Positions 33,358 through 43,537 are shown, counted from the first letter of the stretch. The stretch is 64,000 nucleotides of DNA from Bacteroidota bacterium (GCA_018267725.1 JAFDXY010000029.1:27218-91217), one strand, 5' to 3'. A program made the numbers and translations. The notes: a model not told the origin generated them from the letters alone.

Positions 33358-34548
33358 TTATTTGGCTTGCACACCTAACCATGCCATAACACCCATTCCT
33401 ATTTCAATGGCACGTTCATCAATATTAAACTTTGGTGTATGCACATTATGTATAATATCTTCTGCTTCATTTCTTACACCTAATCTATAAAAACATCCGG
33501 GTATTTGTTGTGTGTAATAACCAAAATCTTCGGCACCCATTCTCATTTCTGTTTCTTCTACATTTTCTTTTCCTATAAATTCATTGGCTAATTGCCAAGC
33601 ATTATCTGTTAATGTTGCATCATTATCAATAGTAGGATATCCAACATCAATATGTAAATCAATTTCGGCACCCATACTTTCTACTAATTCAACCGATAAT
33701 TTTTTTATTAATTCATGAGCTTTGTAACGCCATGTTTCATCCATTGCTCTAAAGGTTCCCATTAATTTTACTTCGCTGGGAATAACGTTGGTTGTATACC
33801 CACCTTGAACAGAACAAATACTTAATACAGAAGGTGCTTGCGGATTTTTATTTCTTGAAATAATTTGTTGTAGTGCTACAATTAAATGAGATGCAATTAA
33901 AACAGTATCGGCTGTTAAATGCGGAGCTGCTGCATGGCCGCCTTTGCCTTTTATGGTTATATAAATTTCATCGGCACTTGCCATTACTCTTCCTTTTCTA
34001 AAACTTAATTTACCAAAATCTAAACCGGGGTGAACATGCAAGCCAAATATGCCTTGCGGTTTGGGGTTTTCTAAAACTCCTTCTTTAATTAATAAGCTTG
34101 CTCCACCCGGATTTTTTTCTTCGCCGGGTTGAAAAATTAATTTCACTGTTCCTTCCCACTGGTCTTTTAATTCATTTAAAATTTTTGCTGCTCCTAATAA
34201 AATTGTTGTATGCACATCATGCCCGCAAGCATGCATTACACCAACGTTTTTAGATTTATAGCTAATGTTGTTTTCTTCTGTAATAGGCAGTGCATCCATA
34301 TCTGCACGTAATGCAATAACACGGCTTTCAGCATTTTTACCTTTTATTAAACCAATAACTCCTGTGGTTGCTTTTATTTCAAAAGGAATATTAAGTTCGG
34401 TTAATTTTTGTTGAATGAATGCTGATGTTTCAAATTCTTTATAACTTAATTCAGGATGTGCATGTAAGTGGCGGCGTATATTAATAAACTCATTGGCATA
34501 ATTGTTTGCCAGTAGTTTTATTTTATCTTTTAGCAATGTAGTACTCAT
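33358..34548 (-). CDS. M20-family amidohydrolase (hippurate hydrolase-like)
   Basis: 396 residues. The M20D dinuclear metal motifs are present: MHACGHDVHTTILLGAAKIL (about residues 100-119), FQPGEEKNPGGA (about 135-146, catalytic Glu pair), LHVHPGLDFG and MGAEDFGYYTQ near the C-terminus. The dimerisation domain lies between about 185 and 300. It should release an acyl group or amino acid from N-acyl amino acids or small peptides in the cytoplasm; the substrate is unknown. It is followed closely on the same strand by no partner gene. The SPOR gene is 25 nt upstream in transcription direction. Confidence 0.92.
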   Translation of the reverse strand: MSTTLLKDKIKLLANNYANEFINIRRHLHAHPELSYKEFETSAFIQQKLTELNIPFEIKATTGVIGLIKGKNAESRVIALRADMDALPITEENNISYKSKNVGVMHACGHDVHTTILLGAAKILNELKDQWEGTVKLIFQPGEEKNPGGASLLIKEGVLENPKPQGIFGLHVHPGLDFGKLSFRKGRVMASADEIYITIKGKGGHAAAPHLTADTVLIASHLIVALQQIISRNKNPQAPSVLSICSVQGGYTTNVIPSEVKLMGTFRAMDETWRYKAHELIKKLSVELVESMGAEIDLHIDVGYPTIDNDATLTDNAWQLANEFIGKENVEETEMRMGAEDFGYYTQQIPGCFYRLGVRNEAEDIIHNVHTPKFNIDERAIEIGMGVMAWLGVQAK

Positions 34549-34573
34549 TAATTTATTAAAATATTAATAAAAA

Positions 34574-35014
34574 TTACTGATTGTTGTTTTCATCTCCATC
34601 TTTAAAAATATATTCAATGGCATCTGCAACTATGTACACGCCCGATGAATAATATTTATTAAGTAATGTTCTAAAATCTTCGGCATCTTCTTTCTTTAAA
34701 AAATTTCCAATACGCACTTTAAAGTTAGGAGATTGAAAAATGAGATATGTTTTTTGTTCGGGAAATTTGGTAAGTAAATCGGTTTTTATTTTTTGTGCTT
34801 CATCTCTGTTGCTTGTGCTTACTACTTGTACTCTAAAACCTTTATATAAACCATTGCTTGTTGTGAGTGCAGCACGTTTGTTTAGTATTGCTTGTTTTTC
34901 GGAAAGAATATTTAAACGCAAGTCTTTACGAATAATAACGGTATCATTTGCAAAAGAAATTTTTGCAAGAAAAAAAACACAGAGAATAAATGAAATGATT
35001 TTTACATTCATCAT
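34574..35014 (-). CDS. SPOR-domain exported protein
   Basis: 146 residues. A signal peptide covers about 1-22 (IISFILCVFFLAKISFAND). The C-terminal half (about 55-135) is a SPOR domain: FRVQVVSTSNRDEAQKIKTD and NFKVRIGNFLKKEDAEDFRT with the usual repeat of two beta-alpha units. SPOR domains bind denuded glycan strands at the division site, so this is likely a periplasmic peptidoglycan-binding protein. It is 25 nt upstream of the short ALDH end and oriented with the deoC operon. Confidence 0.88.
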   Translation of the reverse strand: MMNVKIISFILCVFFLAKISFANDTVIIRKDLRLNILSEKQAILNKRAALTTSNGLYKGFRVQVVSTSNRDEAQKIKTDLLTKFPEQKTYLIFQSPNFKVRIGNFLKKEDAEDFRTLLNKYYSSGVYIVADAIEYIFKDGDENNNQ

Positions 35015-35038
35015 TTAAAATTTATCATTCATCACTTT

Positions 35039-35995
35039 TTAATATCCTGCTTTAGCACCACCAATATTTTCAATAGGATGCCATGTTGTTTTAATTTCTT
35101 GTGTATCTAAAATTAAGTAAGGAGATTCTGCTTCATTACTATTCCAATCAATACTATCATAAAGTAAAACACGTTTTACATTTAGTGAAGCTTTTTCTTG
35201 AATAAGTTTTTTGTTGGCTTCATCATGCTCGCAATAGATAGTTGCATTTACATCCATGTGGTCTGCAAAATATTTTACAAGCTCAGATGGTTTGCCGGTA
35301 AGAATATTTACAACACCACCGGGCACATCGCTTGAATTAATAACTTCTGCAAAAGTTATGGCACATAAAGGTTTTGTTTCGCTTGCTAAAACTACACAAG
35401 TATTACCGCCTGCAATTACCGGAGCAATAACAGAAACTAAACCTATTAAAGAATTGTGTTGCGGAGCTACAATGGCAACAACGCCTGTTGATTCTGGAAC
35501 TGAAAAATTAAAGTGTGATGATGCAACAGGGTTTACTGTTCCGAAAAGTTGTTGGTATTTATCGCACCAACCGGCATAATAAATTAATCTGTCTATTGCT
35601 GTGTTTACTTCTGCTTCGGCTTGTGTAGGAGTAGCATCTTGTTTAATAAGTTCATCAACAAACTGAATTTTTCTTCCTTCTAACATTTCGGCAATGCGAT
35701 ATAATATTTGTGAACGATTAAATGCTGCTCTTGCACTCCATCCTCCAAAAGCATTTCTTGCTGCACTAACTGCATCTCTAAAATCTTTTCTGCTGCTTAA
35801 ACATGCGTTGGCTAATGCTTGCCCTGCTTTGGTTTTAGCTACATAATACCTTCCGCTTTCGGTGCGTGGAAACTGACCGCCAATATATATTTTATAAGTT
35901 TTTAATACTTCAACACGTTTGTTAGTAACGCCATTTGAGTGGCCATTGCTGCTAAAAACTGTTGTTGCTTTTTTTGTTATAGTTTTTGTTGCCAT
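35039..35995 (-). CDS. Short aldehyde dehydrogenase homologue lacking the catalytic half
   Basis: 318 residues, against about 490 for a full enzyme. The N-terminal part is ALDH-like (YKIYIGGQFPRTESGRYYVA, YYAGWCDKYQQLFGTVNP, VVAIVAPQHNSLIGLVSVIA) and the cofactor-domain region ends around VVNILTGKPSEL. The usual catalytic Cys loop and the C-terminal part are absent; the chain goes on with a different 60-residue end. It is in the deoC operon with a full ALDH, so it may be a partner subunit rather than a relic, as the ends look intact and no frame remnant follows. The N-terminus has a Ser/Asn-rich leader. Confidence 0.8.
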   Translation of the reverse strand: MATKTITKKATTVFSSNGHSNGVTNKRVEVLKTYKIYIGGQFPRTESGRYYVAKTKAGQALANACLSSRKDFRDAVSAARNAFGGWSARAAFNRSQILYRIAEMLEGRKIQFVDELIKQDATPTQAEAEVNTAIDRLIYYAGWCDKYQQLFGTVNPVASSHFNFSVPESTGVVAIVAPQHNSLIGLVSVIAPVIAGGNTCVVLASETKPLCAITFAEVINSSDVPGGVVNILTGKPSELVKYFADHMDVNATIYCEHDEANKKLIQEKASLNVKRVLLYDSIDWNSNEAESPYLILDTQEIKTTWHPIENIGGAKAGY

Positions 35996-36005
35996 AATAT
36001 TTTAG

Positions 36006-36272
36006 TTAAGGAAAGAAGCGATAAATTTCTTTTCTGTTTAAAACTCTACTTAATTGTATTTTGTTTTCTTCAAGAATAAAACCAATTCTAAAATCATCCA
36101 ATTTAATTCTATATGCCTTTTTGTATCCTTTTAATTTTTTAATGTTTGCAATTTCTTGTAAACTATTTGCTTTTTGTAATACTTCAATTATTTCTGCAAG
36201 TTGTAATTGTAAACTTTTGTTCAATTCTTTTTGAACGTCTTTTGAAAATTGTTTAGTAACAATAACAATCAT
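36006..36272 (-). CDS. RelE/ParE-like toxin
   Basis: 88 residues with the compact RelE fold pattern: a first strand VIVTKQFSKDV, two helices (LNKSLQLQLAEIIEVLQKAN), then IKKLKGYKKAYRIKLDDFRI and the ending RVLNRKEIYRFFP with the conserved terminal aromatic residues. RelE-type toxins cleave mRNA on ribosomes, ParE-type ones attack gyrase; the sequence alone cannot tell which. The start touches the antitoxin stop codon, a typical toxin-antitoxin arrangement. Confidence 0.85.
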   Translation of the reverse strand: MIVIVTKQFSKDVQKELNKSLQLQLAEIIEVLQKANSLQEIANIKKLKGYKKAYRIKLDDFRIGFILEENKIQLSRVLNRKEIYRFFP

Positions 36273-36469
36273 TAACTACGAAGTTGTTTTAGAAATTCAT
36301 TTGTATCAATAACTTCGCTATAATCTGTTTCTTCCATTAACTTCCCTAAAACAATATCTTCTTTATCATCGTCATTTAATAGTCTGCTTTTTAAATGATG
36401 TTCTTTTAGAAAAGTTTCTATTAATTGAAGCTGTTCGTCATTCTCTGTTTGAATTAATAAAGTTTCCAT
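36272..36469 (-). CDS. Antitoxin of the RelE-like pair
   Basis: 65 residues, acidic, with an alternating N-terminal strand METLLIQTENDEQLQLIETF and a C-terminal acidic helix (LGKLMEETDYSEVIDTNEFL). It precedes the toxin gene in transcription order and their codons overlap. This small antitoxin type is common beside RelE toxins of Bacteroidota. The pair sits between two genes of the deoC/ALDH operon on the same strand, so it can be read from the operon promoter. Confidence 0.8.
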   Translation of the reverse strand: METLLIQTENDEQLQLIETFLKEHHLKSRLLNDDDKEDIVLGKLMEETDYSEVIDTNEFLKQLRS

Positions 36470-36496
36470 AAAAAGCTTTTATAAAATTATAAAATA

Positions 36497-37975
36497 TTAA
36501 TGCACGTTTAAATAAGCATGCAAACCATGTAATCCGCCTTCTCTTCCAAAACCACTTTCTTTATATCCGCCGAAAGGAGAGGTAGGATCGAACTTATTAT
36601 AAGTATTTGCCCAAACCACACCTGCACGCATTTTGGTTGTTAGGTTAAAAATTTTAGAACCTTTATCTGTCCATACACCTGCACTTAAACCAAATGGGGT
36701 ATTGTTTGCTTTTTCAATTACTTCATCGTCTGTTCTAAAAGTTTGCACAGTTAATACGGGCCCAAAAATTTCTTCTTGTACTATACGACTGCTTTGTGCT
36801 ACATTGGTAAATAAAGTTGGACGAATAAAGTACCCTTTTTTAGGAAGCGGGCAACTGCTTTGATACATTTCTGCACCTTCTTTCTCGCCAATTTTTAAAT
36901 ACTTATGAATGGTTTCCATTTGTTGTTTAGAGTTAATAGCACCAATATCTGTATTCTTATCTAAAGGGTCTCCAACTATTAAAGTTTCTATTCTGTCTTT
37001 TAATTTTCTTATTACTTCATCAAACACACTTTCTTGTACAAACAAACGAGAGCCTGCACAACAAACATGACCTTGATTAAAATATATTCCATTAATAATA
37101 CCTTCAACTGCTTGATCAATTGGGGCATCATCAAAAATTATATTGGCAGCTTTACCCCCCAATTCAAGTGTAATTTTTTTATTGGTTCCTGCTACGGCAC
37201 GTTGAATAATTTTTCCAACATCTGTTGATCCTGTAAAAGCAATTTTATTAATGTCAGGATGGTTTACAATCGCAGCACCAGTTGCACCTGCACCGGTAAT
37301 AATATTTACAACACCGGCGGGTAGCTCACTTTCTTGAATAATTTCTGCAAGCTTTAAAGCCGTTAGTGGTGTGGTTTCTGCGGGTTTTAATACAACAGTG
37401 TTTCCGGTAGCTAATGCCGGTGCAATTTTCCATGCAGCCATTAACAAAGGGAAATTCCATGGAATAATTTGCCCTGCAACACCTAATGGTTTTGGGTTGC
37501 GGTTAGGAAAAGCATATTGCAGTTTATCTGCCCAACCTGCATAATAAAAAAAATGATTGGCAGCAACAGGCACATCAATATCTCTACTTTCACGAATGGG
37601 TTTGCCACCATCTAAACTTTCAATTACTGCAAATTCTCTGGCACGTTCTTGAATCATTCTTGCAATACGATAAATATATTTTGCTCTTTCTTTTGCAGGC
37701 ATTTTACCCCACACATTATTGTATGCATTTCTTGCTGCTTTTACGGCTTTATCTACATCGGCTGCATTGGCATCTGCAACTTCACTTAGTTTTTCTTCTG
37801 TTGCCGGATTAATAGTATCAAAATATTTTTTGCTTAATGGTTTTTCAAATTTTCCATTAATAAATAAATCATACTTAGCATCAACCTTAGCAATGCTTTT
37901 ACTTTCAGGAGCAGGAGCGTAGCCCCATTTTGTATCGAAATTTAATTTTAATGTATTGTTTTTTGCTTTAGCCAT
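36497..37975 (-). CDS. NAD(P)-dependent aldehyde dehydrogenase
   Basis: 492 residues, full-length ALDH. The substrate/cofactor signatures are complete: IIPWNFPLLMAAWKIAPALA (about residues 163-182), TGSTDVGK, the general base Glu in TLELGGKAANIIF (about 265) and the catalytic Cys in NQGHVCCAGSRLFVQ (about 300). An N-terminal extension of about 35 residues precedes the usual start. It should oxidise an aldehyde to its acid; next to deoC the likely substrate is acetaldehyde or glyceraldehyde 3-phosphate made from deoxyribose 5-phosphate, which is inference. Confidence 0.95.
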   Translation of the reverse strand: MAKAKNNTLKLNFDTKWGYAPAPESKSIAKVDAKYDLFINGKFEKPLSKKYFDTINPATEEKLSEVADANAADVDKAVKAARNAYNNVWGKMPAKERAKYIYRIARMIQERAREFAVIESLDGGKPIRESRDIDVPVAANHFFYYAGWADKLQYAFPNRNPKPLGVAGQIIPWNFPLLMAAWKIAPALATGNTVVLKPAETTPLTALKLAEIIQESELPAGVVNIITGAGATGAAIVNHPDINKIAFTGSTDVGKIIQRAVAGTNKKITLELGGKAANIIFDDAPIDQAVEGIINGIYFNQGHVCCAGSRLFVQESVFDEVIRKLKDRIETLIVGDPLDKNTDIGAINSKQQMETIHKYLKIGEKEGAEMYQSSCPLPKKGYFIRPTLFTNVAQSSRIVQEEIFGPVLTVQTFRTDDEVIEKANNTPFGLSAGVWTDKGSKIFNLTTKMRAGVVWANTYNKFDPTSPFGGYKESGFGREGGLHGLHAYLNVH

Positions 37976-38068
37976 TTTATATTTTATTTTATGTAACCAA
38001 CTTTTGTAGTACTATTTAACTGTAGTTGCGTCGCACTCTTGTGCTTTCTATTTTCTATTTTTTTATTA

Positions 38069-38989
38069 TTAATCTATACTAAAATAATTTGCACTTTGGT
38101 AAACACCTGTTTTTTGTGCCATTAATTGCATTAATATATCGTTTGCTAAACTACTTGCACCAAATCTAAACCATTCGTTATTCATCCATGCTTCACCTAA
38201 AGTTTCTTTTAGCATAACTAAATAATGTAATGAAAGTTTTGCTTTGCTAATACCGCCGGCAGGTTTCATAGCAATCATTTTTCCGGTTTTATAATAAAAA
38301 TCTCTTATGGCTTCTAACATAACTAATGTAACGGGCATGGTAGCTGCAGGAGAAATTTTTCCAGTAGATGTTTTAATAAAATCTGCACCGGCATACATGG
38401 CAATATCACTGGCTCTTCTTACTTTATCGTAAGTAACTAATTCGCCTGTTTCTAAAATAACTTTTAAACGTGCAGTACCGCAGGCTTCTTTTATTTCGGC
38501 AATTTCATCAAAAATAAAATTGTAATCTCCTTCTAAAAATTTTCCTCTGCTAATTACCATATCTACTTCATCGGCACCTTCACTTACTGCAAATTTGGTA
38601 TCTCTAATTTTTACATCTTTGGGTGCTTGCCCACTTGGAAAAGCAGTTGCCACAGAAGCTACTTTTACACCTGAATTGCCTAATGCTTTTTTTGCTATAT
38701 TTACCATGCTTGGATAAACGCAAACGGCTGCAACGGTTGGTAAACCTTCGTAAGCATCGTGTAAATGTTGGGCTTTGTAACAAAGTTGTTTTACTTTTCC
38801 TTCGGTATCTTTTCCTTCAAGAGTGGTTAAATCAATCATGTTTAAAGCCAACTTTAAACCATTAATTTTAGATTCTGTTTTAATACTTCTTTTGGTAAAA
38901 CGTGAGGCTCTTTCTTCTACACCAACTTGGTCTATACGCGGGCTTAGCCTAAAATCTGGAATAGCGAATGATACAGTTTCTGCAATCAT
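38069..38989 (-). CDS. deoC: Deoxyribose-phosphate aldolase
   Basis: 306 residues, somewhat longer than the 220-260 of short forms because of an N-terminal extension of about 60 residues (long DeoC type). The catalytic Lys motif GADFIKTSTGK lies at about residue 200, and the second Lys region MIAMKPAGGISKAK at about 240. DEVDMVISRGKFL is also typical. It splits 2-deoxyribose 5-phosphate into acetaldehyde and glyceraldehyde 3-phosphate in nucleoside catabolism. It is the first gene of an operon with two ALDH-like genes and has its own promoter at 39010-39038. Confidence 0.93.
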   Translation of the reverse strand: MIAETVSFAIPDFRLSPRIDQVGVEERASRFTKRSIKTESKINGLKLALNMIDLTTLEGKDTEGKVKQLCYKAQHLHDAYEGLPTVAAVCVYPSMVNIAKKALGNSGVKVASVATAFPSGQAPKDVKIRDTKFAVSEGADEVDMVISRGKFLEGDYNFIFDEIAEIKEACGTARLKVILETGELVTYDKVRRASDIAMYAGADFIKTSTGKISPAATMPVTLVMLEAIRDFYYKTGKMIAMKPAGGISKAKLSLHYLVMLKETLGEAWMNNEWFRFGASSLANDILMQLMAQKTGVYQSANYFSID

Positions 38990-39009
38990 ATTTTATAAAT
39001 TGAAAACAC

Positions 39010-39038
39010 CAAATATAATAAAATAAAAATTGCCTGCA
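39010..39038 (-). promoter_or_regulatory. Promoter of the deoC operon
   Basis: Minus-strand TTG (plus 39036-39038), 18-nt spacer and TATATTTG (plus 39010-39017), 21 nt upstream of the deoC ATG. The -33 region lies inside the secA terminator stem, so the two signals overlap. Confidence 0.55.
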
Positions 39039-39064
39039 AGCATATTGATAAACTTACAGGCAAT
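39020..39064 (-). terminator. Rho-independent terminator of secA
   Basis: ATTGCCTG (39029-39036) and CAGGCAAT (39057-39064), extended by AAG/CTT with an offset base, form the stem. On the minus strand the stem is followed by a T-rich stretch (plus 39020-39030). It ends secA about 20 nt after its stop codon. Confidence 0.8.
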
Positions 39065-39083
39065 GCATTTATATTTTTTTGGT

Positions 39084-42000
39084 TTAAACTTCTTTACCGT
39101 GGCATTGTTTATATTTTTTGCCGCTTCCGCAAGGGCATGGATCGTTTCTACCAATTTTTGGTTCTACTCTTATAGGTTCTTGTTTTGTGGGAGTAGGATC
39201 GTAATAATCTTTTTCGTTGGCACCATATTCTTGTCCGGCTGCATCAATTTCATTTTTGTTGGCATTCATTTTACTTAGGTCGGTTTTTTGTTGCCTTCCT
39301 TCTTTTACTTCATCTCCTTCTGCCAAAGGAATAGATGCGTGTGATAAGAATTGAACAATATCTTTATTCACTTCGGTATCCATATTTTTAAATAAAGTAA
39401 ATGCTTCAACTTTATAAATAACTAACGGATCTTTTTGTTCGTATGTGGCAGTTTGTACACTTTGTTTTAAATCATCCATTGCACGTAAATGTTCTTTCCA
39501 TGCATCATCTATTAAACTTAATGTAACGCTGCGTTCTAAAGCATTAACTAATTCTACACCTTCGGTATCTAAAGTTTTTTTCATATTAGTTAAAACTTGC
39601 ATACCTTTTCTTCCATCGGTAAAGGGTACAATTACATTTTCAATATGATTGCCTTGTTGAAGTTTAATATTTTTGAAAACAGGCAATGCTTGTTTTGCCA
39701 ATTCGGCTTTTTTGCGTTGATAGTTTACAATTGTTTCGCTATATAATTTTTCTGCTAATTGTTGTGGCGGTAATTTTTGTAATTCTTCTGCAGTAATAGA
39801 ACTATCTATTCCAAAATTTACAATGGTTGCTAAACGCAAACCTTCATAATCGTTTTGTTCTTTAAAAGAAGAAATTAAACTTTCGGCTACGCTATAAAAA
39901 GCATTATCAATATCTAATGCTAAGCGGTCTCCGTGCAATGCGTGGTTACGTTTGGTATAAATAACCGTACGTTGTTTGTTCATTACATCATCATATTCTA
40001 ACAAACGTTTACGAATACCAAAGTTGTTTTCTTCTACTTTCTTTTGTGCACGTTCAATAGATTTTGTAATCATGCTGTGCTGAATTACTTCTCCTTCTTT
40101 ATAGCCTGCAAAATCCATTACTTTGGCAATACGTTCACTACCAAACATACGCATCAGATCATCTTCCAATGAAACGAAGAATTGAGAAGAGCCCGGATCA
40201 CCCTGGCGACCTGCACGGCCACGCAACTGGCGGTCTACACGGCGTGATTCATGGCGTTCTGTACCCAAAATAGCCAAACCTCCGGCCTCTTTTACATTGG
40301 GTCCTAATTTAATATCAGTACCTCGACCAGCCATGTTTGTTGCAATAGTTACGGCACCTGTAATACCTGCTTCTGCAACTACTTGAGATTCTCTTGCATG
40401 TTGCTTAGCATTTAATACGTTGTGAGGAATTTGTTTTTGGCGTAACATTCTGCTTAATAATTCACTTACTTCAACAGATGTTGTACCAACAAGCACTGGT
40501 CTTCCTTCGGCTCTTAGTTTTACAACTTCATCTATAACAGCACCAAATTTTTCGCGTTTGGTTTTATATACTAAATCTTCGTGATCTTTTCTTACACAAG
40601 GAATATTGGTTGGAATAGAAACTACATCTAACTTATAAATATCCCACAACTCTGCAGCTTCGGTTTCGGCAGTACCCGTCATACCACAAAGTTTGTGGTA
40701 CATTCTAAAATAATTTTGTAATGTAACGGTGGCGTATGTTTGCGTAGTAGCTTCAATTTTTACATTTTCTTTTGCTTCTATTGCCTGATGTAAACCATCG
40801 CTATAACGGCGACCTTCCATAATACGACCTGTTTGTTCATCTACAATTTTTACTTGCCCTTCTATTACAACATATTCAACATCTTTTTCAAATAAAGTGT
40901 ATGATTTTAATAATTGCTGAACGGTATGAATTCTATCTGCCTTAACTGCATACTCATTAATAATTTGTTCTTTTTTATGCAATTTTTCATCGGCAGATAA
41001 GTTATTATTTTTTTCTGTTTCTTCTAATGAAATGCTTATATCGGGTATAACAAAAAAGTTAGGGTCTTCTCCTGCTTTGGTAATTAAATGAATGCCTTTA
41101 TCTGTTAATTCAACACTATTATTTTTTTCATCTATATAAAAATATAATTCTTCATCGGCTTTGGGCATTTCTCTCGATTGATCTGCGAGATAGTAGTTTT
41201 CTGCTTTTTGAAGTTTAACCCGCATACCCGGCTCACTTAAAAATTTAATTAAAGCACCGTTTTTGGGTAAACCTCTGTGTGCTCTAAATAAAGCTAAACC
41301 GCCATCTTTAGGGTCATCGTTTCCTTCGGCAATTTTCTTTTTTGCTTCGTTTAAAAATTGATTGGTTGCACGTTTTTGTGCTTCTACTAATTTTTCAATT
41401 CTTGGTTTTAATTCAAAAAATTGTTCAATATTATCTTGCTTGCCAATGGGGCCCGAGATAATTAATGGTGTTCTTGCATCGTCAATTAAAACGCTATCTA
41501 CTTCATCTACCATTGCAAAATGATGTTTGCGTTGTACCATTTCGTCTGGGTTGTGTACCATGTTATCACGCAAATAATCAAACCCAAACTCATTGTTGGT
41601 TCCGTAGGTAATATCAGCCCAATAAGCTTTTCGGCGTTCTTCGGTATTAGGTTGGTGTTTATCAATACAATCAACAGTTAAACCTAACCATTCAAAAATA
41701 GTTCCGTTCCATTCACTATCACGTTTGGCCAAATAATCGTTTACGGTTACTATGTGTACACCTTCGCTTGCCAAAGCATTTAAGTAAGCAGGTAAGGTTG
41801 AAACAAGTGTTTTACCTTCACCTGTACTCATTTCTGAAATTTTTCCTTGGTGTAAAACGGCACCACCAACTAATTGTACATCGTAATGAACCATGTTCCA
41901 AGTAACTGTTCCGCCGCCGGCAATCCATGTATTTTTAAAAATAGAATTATCTCCTTCAATGGTTACATAATCTTTTTTTACGCTTAGGTCTCGGTCTAAA

Positions 42001-42404
42001 TCGGTAGCGGTGGCAACTATTTCAGTGTTTTCTTTAAAACGGCGTGCAGTTTCTTTTACGGTTGCAAAGGCTTCGGGTAAAATATTGTTTAATGCTTCTT
42101 CAATATGTTTATCGCGTTGTTTTTTTAATTCATCTACATGGCTATAAATTTCATCTTTAGCAATAATTTCATTTTCGGGTAATGCTTCTGCCTCTGCTTT
42201 TTTTGCAGCTATTTGCGTATCAATTTCTTTTAAATGATCTTTAATACGTTGTTTAAACTCGGTGGTTTTATTACGCAACTCATTGTTGGTAAGGCTTTGG
42301 TATTGACTAAAAAATTGATTTATTTTTTGAACCGTGGGCGTAATTTTTGCAACATCTTTTTCGCTTTTATTACCACCTAATAATTTTCCGATTAAATTAA
42401 ACAT
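39084..42404 (-). CDS. secA: Preprotein translocase ATPase SecA
   Basis: 1106 residues, longer than E. coli SecA (901), as usual in Bacteroidota, with extra segments in the first 600 residues. Signatures are complete: the P-loop in [15 protein letters not shown] (about residue 190), Walker [19 protein letters not shown] (about 300), GRGTDIKLG and [17 protein letters not shown] in the second motor domain. The C-terminal zinc-binding SEC-C tail is [20 protein letters not shown]. It drives proteins through SecYEG at the inner membrane. A single gene with its own terminator. Confidence 0.98.
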   Translation of the reverse strand: MFNLIGKLLGGNKSEKDVAKITPTVQKINQFFSQYQSLTNNELRNKTTEFKQRIKDHLKEIDTQIAAKKAEAEALPENEIIAKDEIYSHVDELKKQRDKHIEEALNNILPEAFATVKETARRFKENTEIVATATDLDRDLSVKKDYVTIEGDNSIFKNTWIAGGGTVTWNMVHYDVQLVGGAVLHQGKISEMSTGEGKTLVSTLPAYLNALASEGVHIVTVNDYLAKRDSEWNGTIFEWLGLTVDCIDKHQPNTEERRKAYWADITYGTNNEFGFDYLRDNMVHNPDEMVQRKHHFAMVDEVDSVLIDDARTPLIISGPIGKQDNIEQFFELKPRIEKLVEAQKRATNQFLNEAKKKIAEGNDDPKDGGLALFRAHRGLPKNGALIKFLSEPGMRVKLQKAENYYLADQSREMPKADEELYFYIDEKNNSVELTDKGIHLITKAGEDPNFFVIPDISISLEETEKNNNLSADEKLHKKEQIINEYAVKADRIHTVQQLLKSYTLFEKDVEYVVIEGQVKIVDEQTGRIMEGRRYSDGLHQAIEAKENVKIEATTQTYATVTLQNYFRMYHKLCGMTGTAETEAAELWDIYKLDVVSIPTNIPCVRKDHEDLVYKTKREKFGAVIDEVVKLRAEGRPVLVGTTSVEVSELLSRMLRQKQIPHNVLNAKQHARESQVVAEAGITGAVTIATNMAGRGTDIKLGPNVKEAGGLAILGTERHESRRVDRQLRGRAGRQGDPGSSQFFVSLEDDLMRMFGSERIAKVMDFAGYKEGEVIQHSMITKSIERAQKKVEENNFGIRKRLLEYDDVMNKQRTVIYTKRNHALHGDRLALDIDNAFYSVAESLISSFKEQNDYEGLRLATIVNFGIDSSITAEELQKLPPQQLAEKLYSETIVNYQRKKAELAKQALPVFKNIKLQQGNHIENVIVPFTDGRKGMQVLTNMKKTLDTEGVELVNALERSVTLSLIDDAWKEHLRAMDDLKQSVQTATYEQKDPLVIYKVEAFTLFKNMDTEVNKDIVQFLSHASIPLAEGDEVKEGRQQKTDLSKMNANKNEIDAAGQEYGANEKDYYDPTPTKQEPIRVEPKIGRNDPCPCGSGKKYKQCHGKEV

Positions 42405-42753
42405 GACACTTTTTTTATATATCTAACTTTGTTTGCCGTTTGCAAATAAGTTTTTTAAAATGAGTAAATCTTCCTTCAAAAACCTTGCTTTATTTTTATT
42501 TAGTCAAAATGGCATTTTTTAAAGGTTGGCAAATGTAAAGATTTTGCTACTGCATTAAATAGGAGTTTTAAGAAGTTTTAGCTTTATGAATTGCTTAACT
42601 AAATTGAATTTTATTTATGGGCGTGAAATAGTTGGTAATAGTTGATTGGAATTGAGCATGTTTTTAATGCCTTGTTTTGTTTATTTGCAAAATATTTATT
42701 TGTTGGTATGTGTGGGTATATACCAAGAGAGAAATTTTATTCAATTATTCTTA
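42405..42753. other. Intergenic region upstream of secA
   Basis: No gene is seen. A minus-strand TACATTTG (plus 42530-42537) fits a -7 element and would give secA a leader of about 120 nt, but no good -33 element is found at the right distance. The stretch is A+T-rich otherwise. Confidence 0.35.
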
Positions 42754-43371
42754 TTATATTTCTAATTGGCTTGGCAAACCTAAAATTGGTGAGTTGATTT
42801 TATTCTCAATTTGTATAGGTATTTCGTGATTATATCTTCCTTTCAAAAACATCCAACGAGGAGCAATATCGGCCCATGATTCTTTAGATGTGTAAGAATT
42901 TAACATTATTGCGGCTTCAATTCTTTCTCTTTTTCTTGTGTCTTCAACTGTTGCAATAAATATGCGATAACTTGAAAGTTGCCTCTCGATTGCCTTTGAA
43001 TAGAACTCGTAATTGTTTTTAAACTCAATCTTGTTTTCTTCAATTTTAGATTCTGCCCAACCGTGCCAAATTTCAAGTCGTTCCAATCGAGATATTGCAT
43101 CCATATCAAAAATGTTATAGCCACCATATTTGTATTCTCGAATGTGTGTTGCAATTCTTTGTTTGGTTGATTTAGTAACCCCTGCTGCTTCAAGTAAAAA
43201 GCCGTCTTTGTAAGGGAAACAAAATAAATATACCCCTGCAACATCAGGTATTTTTATTGGAATTTCATCTGTCTCATATTTTGGTAAACAAAATGGTCCG
43301 TCCCAAGTCAAAATTTCTATTGTTATTTTCTCTTTGTCTCTTTCTCTGTTAAAACTGAATCTTGTTGCCAT
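42754..43371 (-). CDS. Probable GIY-YIG-like nuclease-fold protein
   Basis: 205 residues. The part IPDVAGVYLFCFPYKDGFLL then EAAGVTKSTKQRIATHIREY (residues about 44-83) has the layout of a GIY-YIG domain: GVY, a short loop, then a strand ending in AAG (in place of YIG) and a following Arg. A Glu in RKRERIEAAIML (about 152-163) could be the metal-binding Glu. The match is divergent, so the activity and family are uncertain. The gene is isolated between secA and atpG, without operon partners, and may be a host-restricted accessory gene. Confidence 0.5.
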   Translation of the reverse strand: MATRFSFNRERDKEKITIEILTWDGPFCLPKYETDEIPIKIPDVAGVYLFCFPYKDGFLLEAAGVTKSTKQRIATHIREYKYGGYNIFDMDAISRLERLEIWHGWAESKIEENKIEFKNNYEFYSKAIERQLSSYRIFIATVEDTRKRERIEAAIMLNSYTSKESWADIAPRWMFLKGRYNHEIPIQIENKINSPILGLPSQLEI

Positions 43372-43537
43372 TGTCGTATTCTATAATGAGTGCTATCCCC
43401 CAAATATATGCAACATACACACTTATCATAAGCTATTTTTAACCATTTCCTTTTGCTGTTTGCGTATCATTTTTTAAACATACTATACAATTTTTAATAG
43501 ATTTAGAGATACAGTAAAAAATTAGGTAATTTTCTGT

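Noticed and set aside
42906..43244. Minus-strand open frame of 112 codons inside the GIY-YIG-like gene
   Set aside because: It is another frame of the same strand; its composition is not protein-like and the 205-residue frame has the motif.
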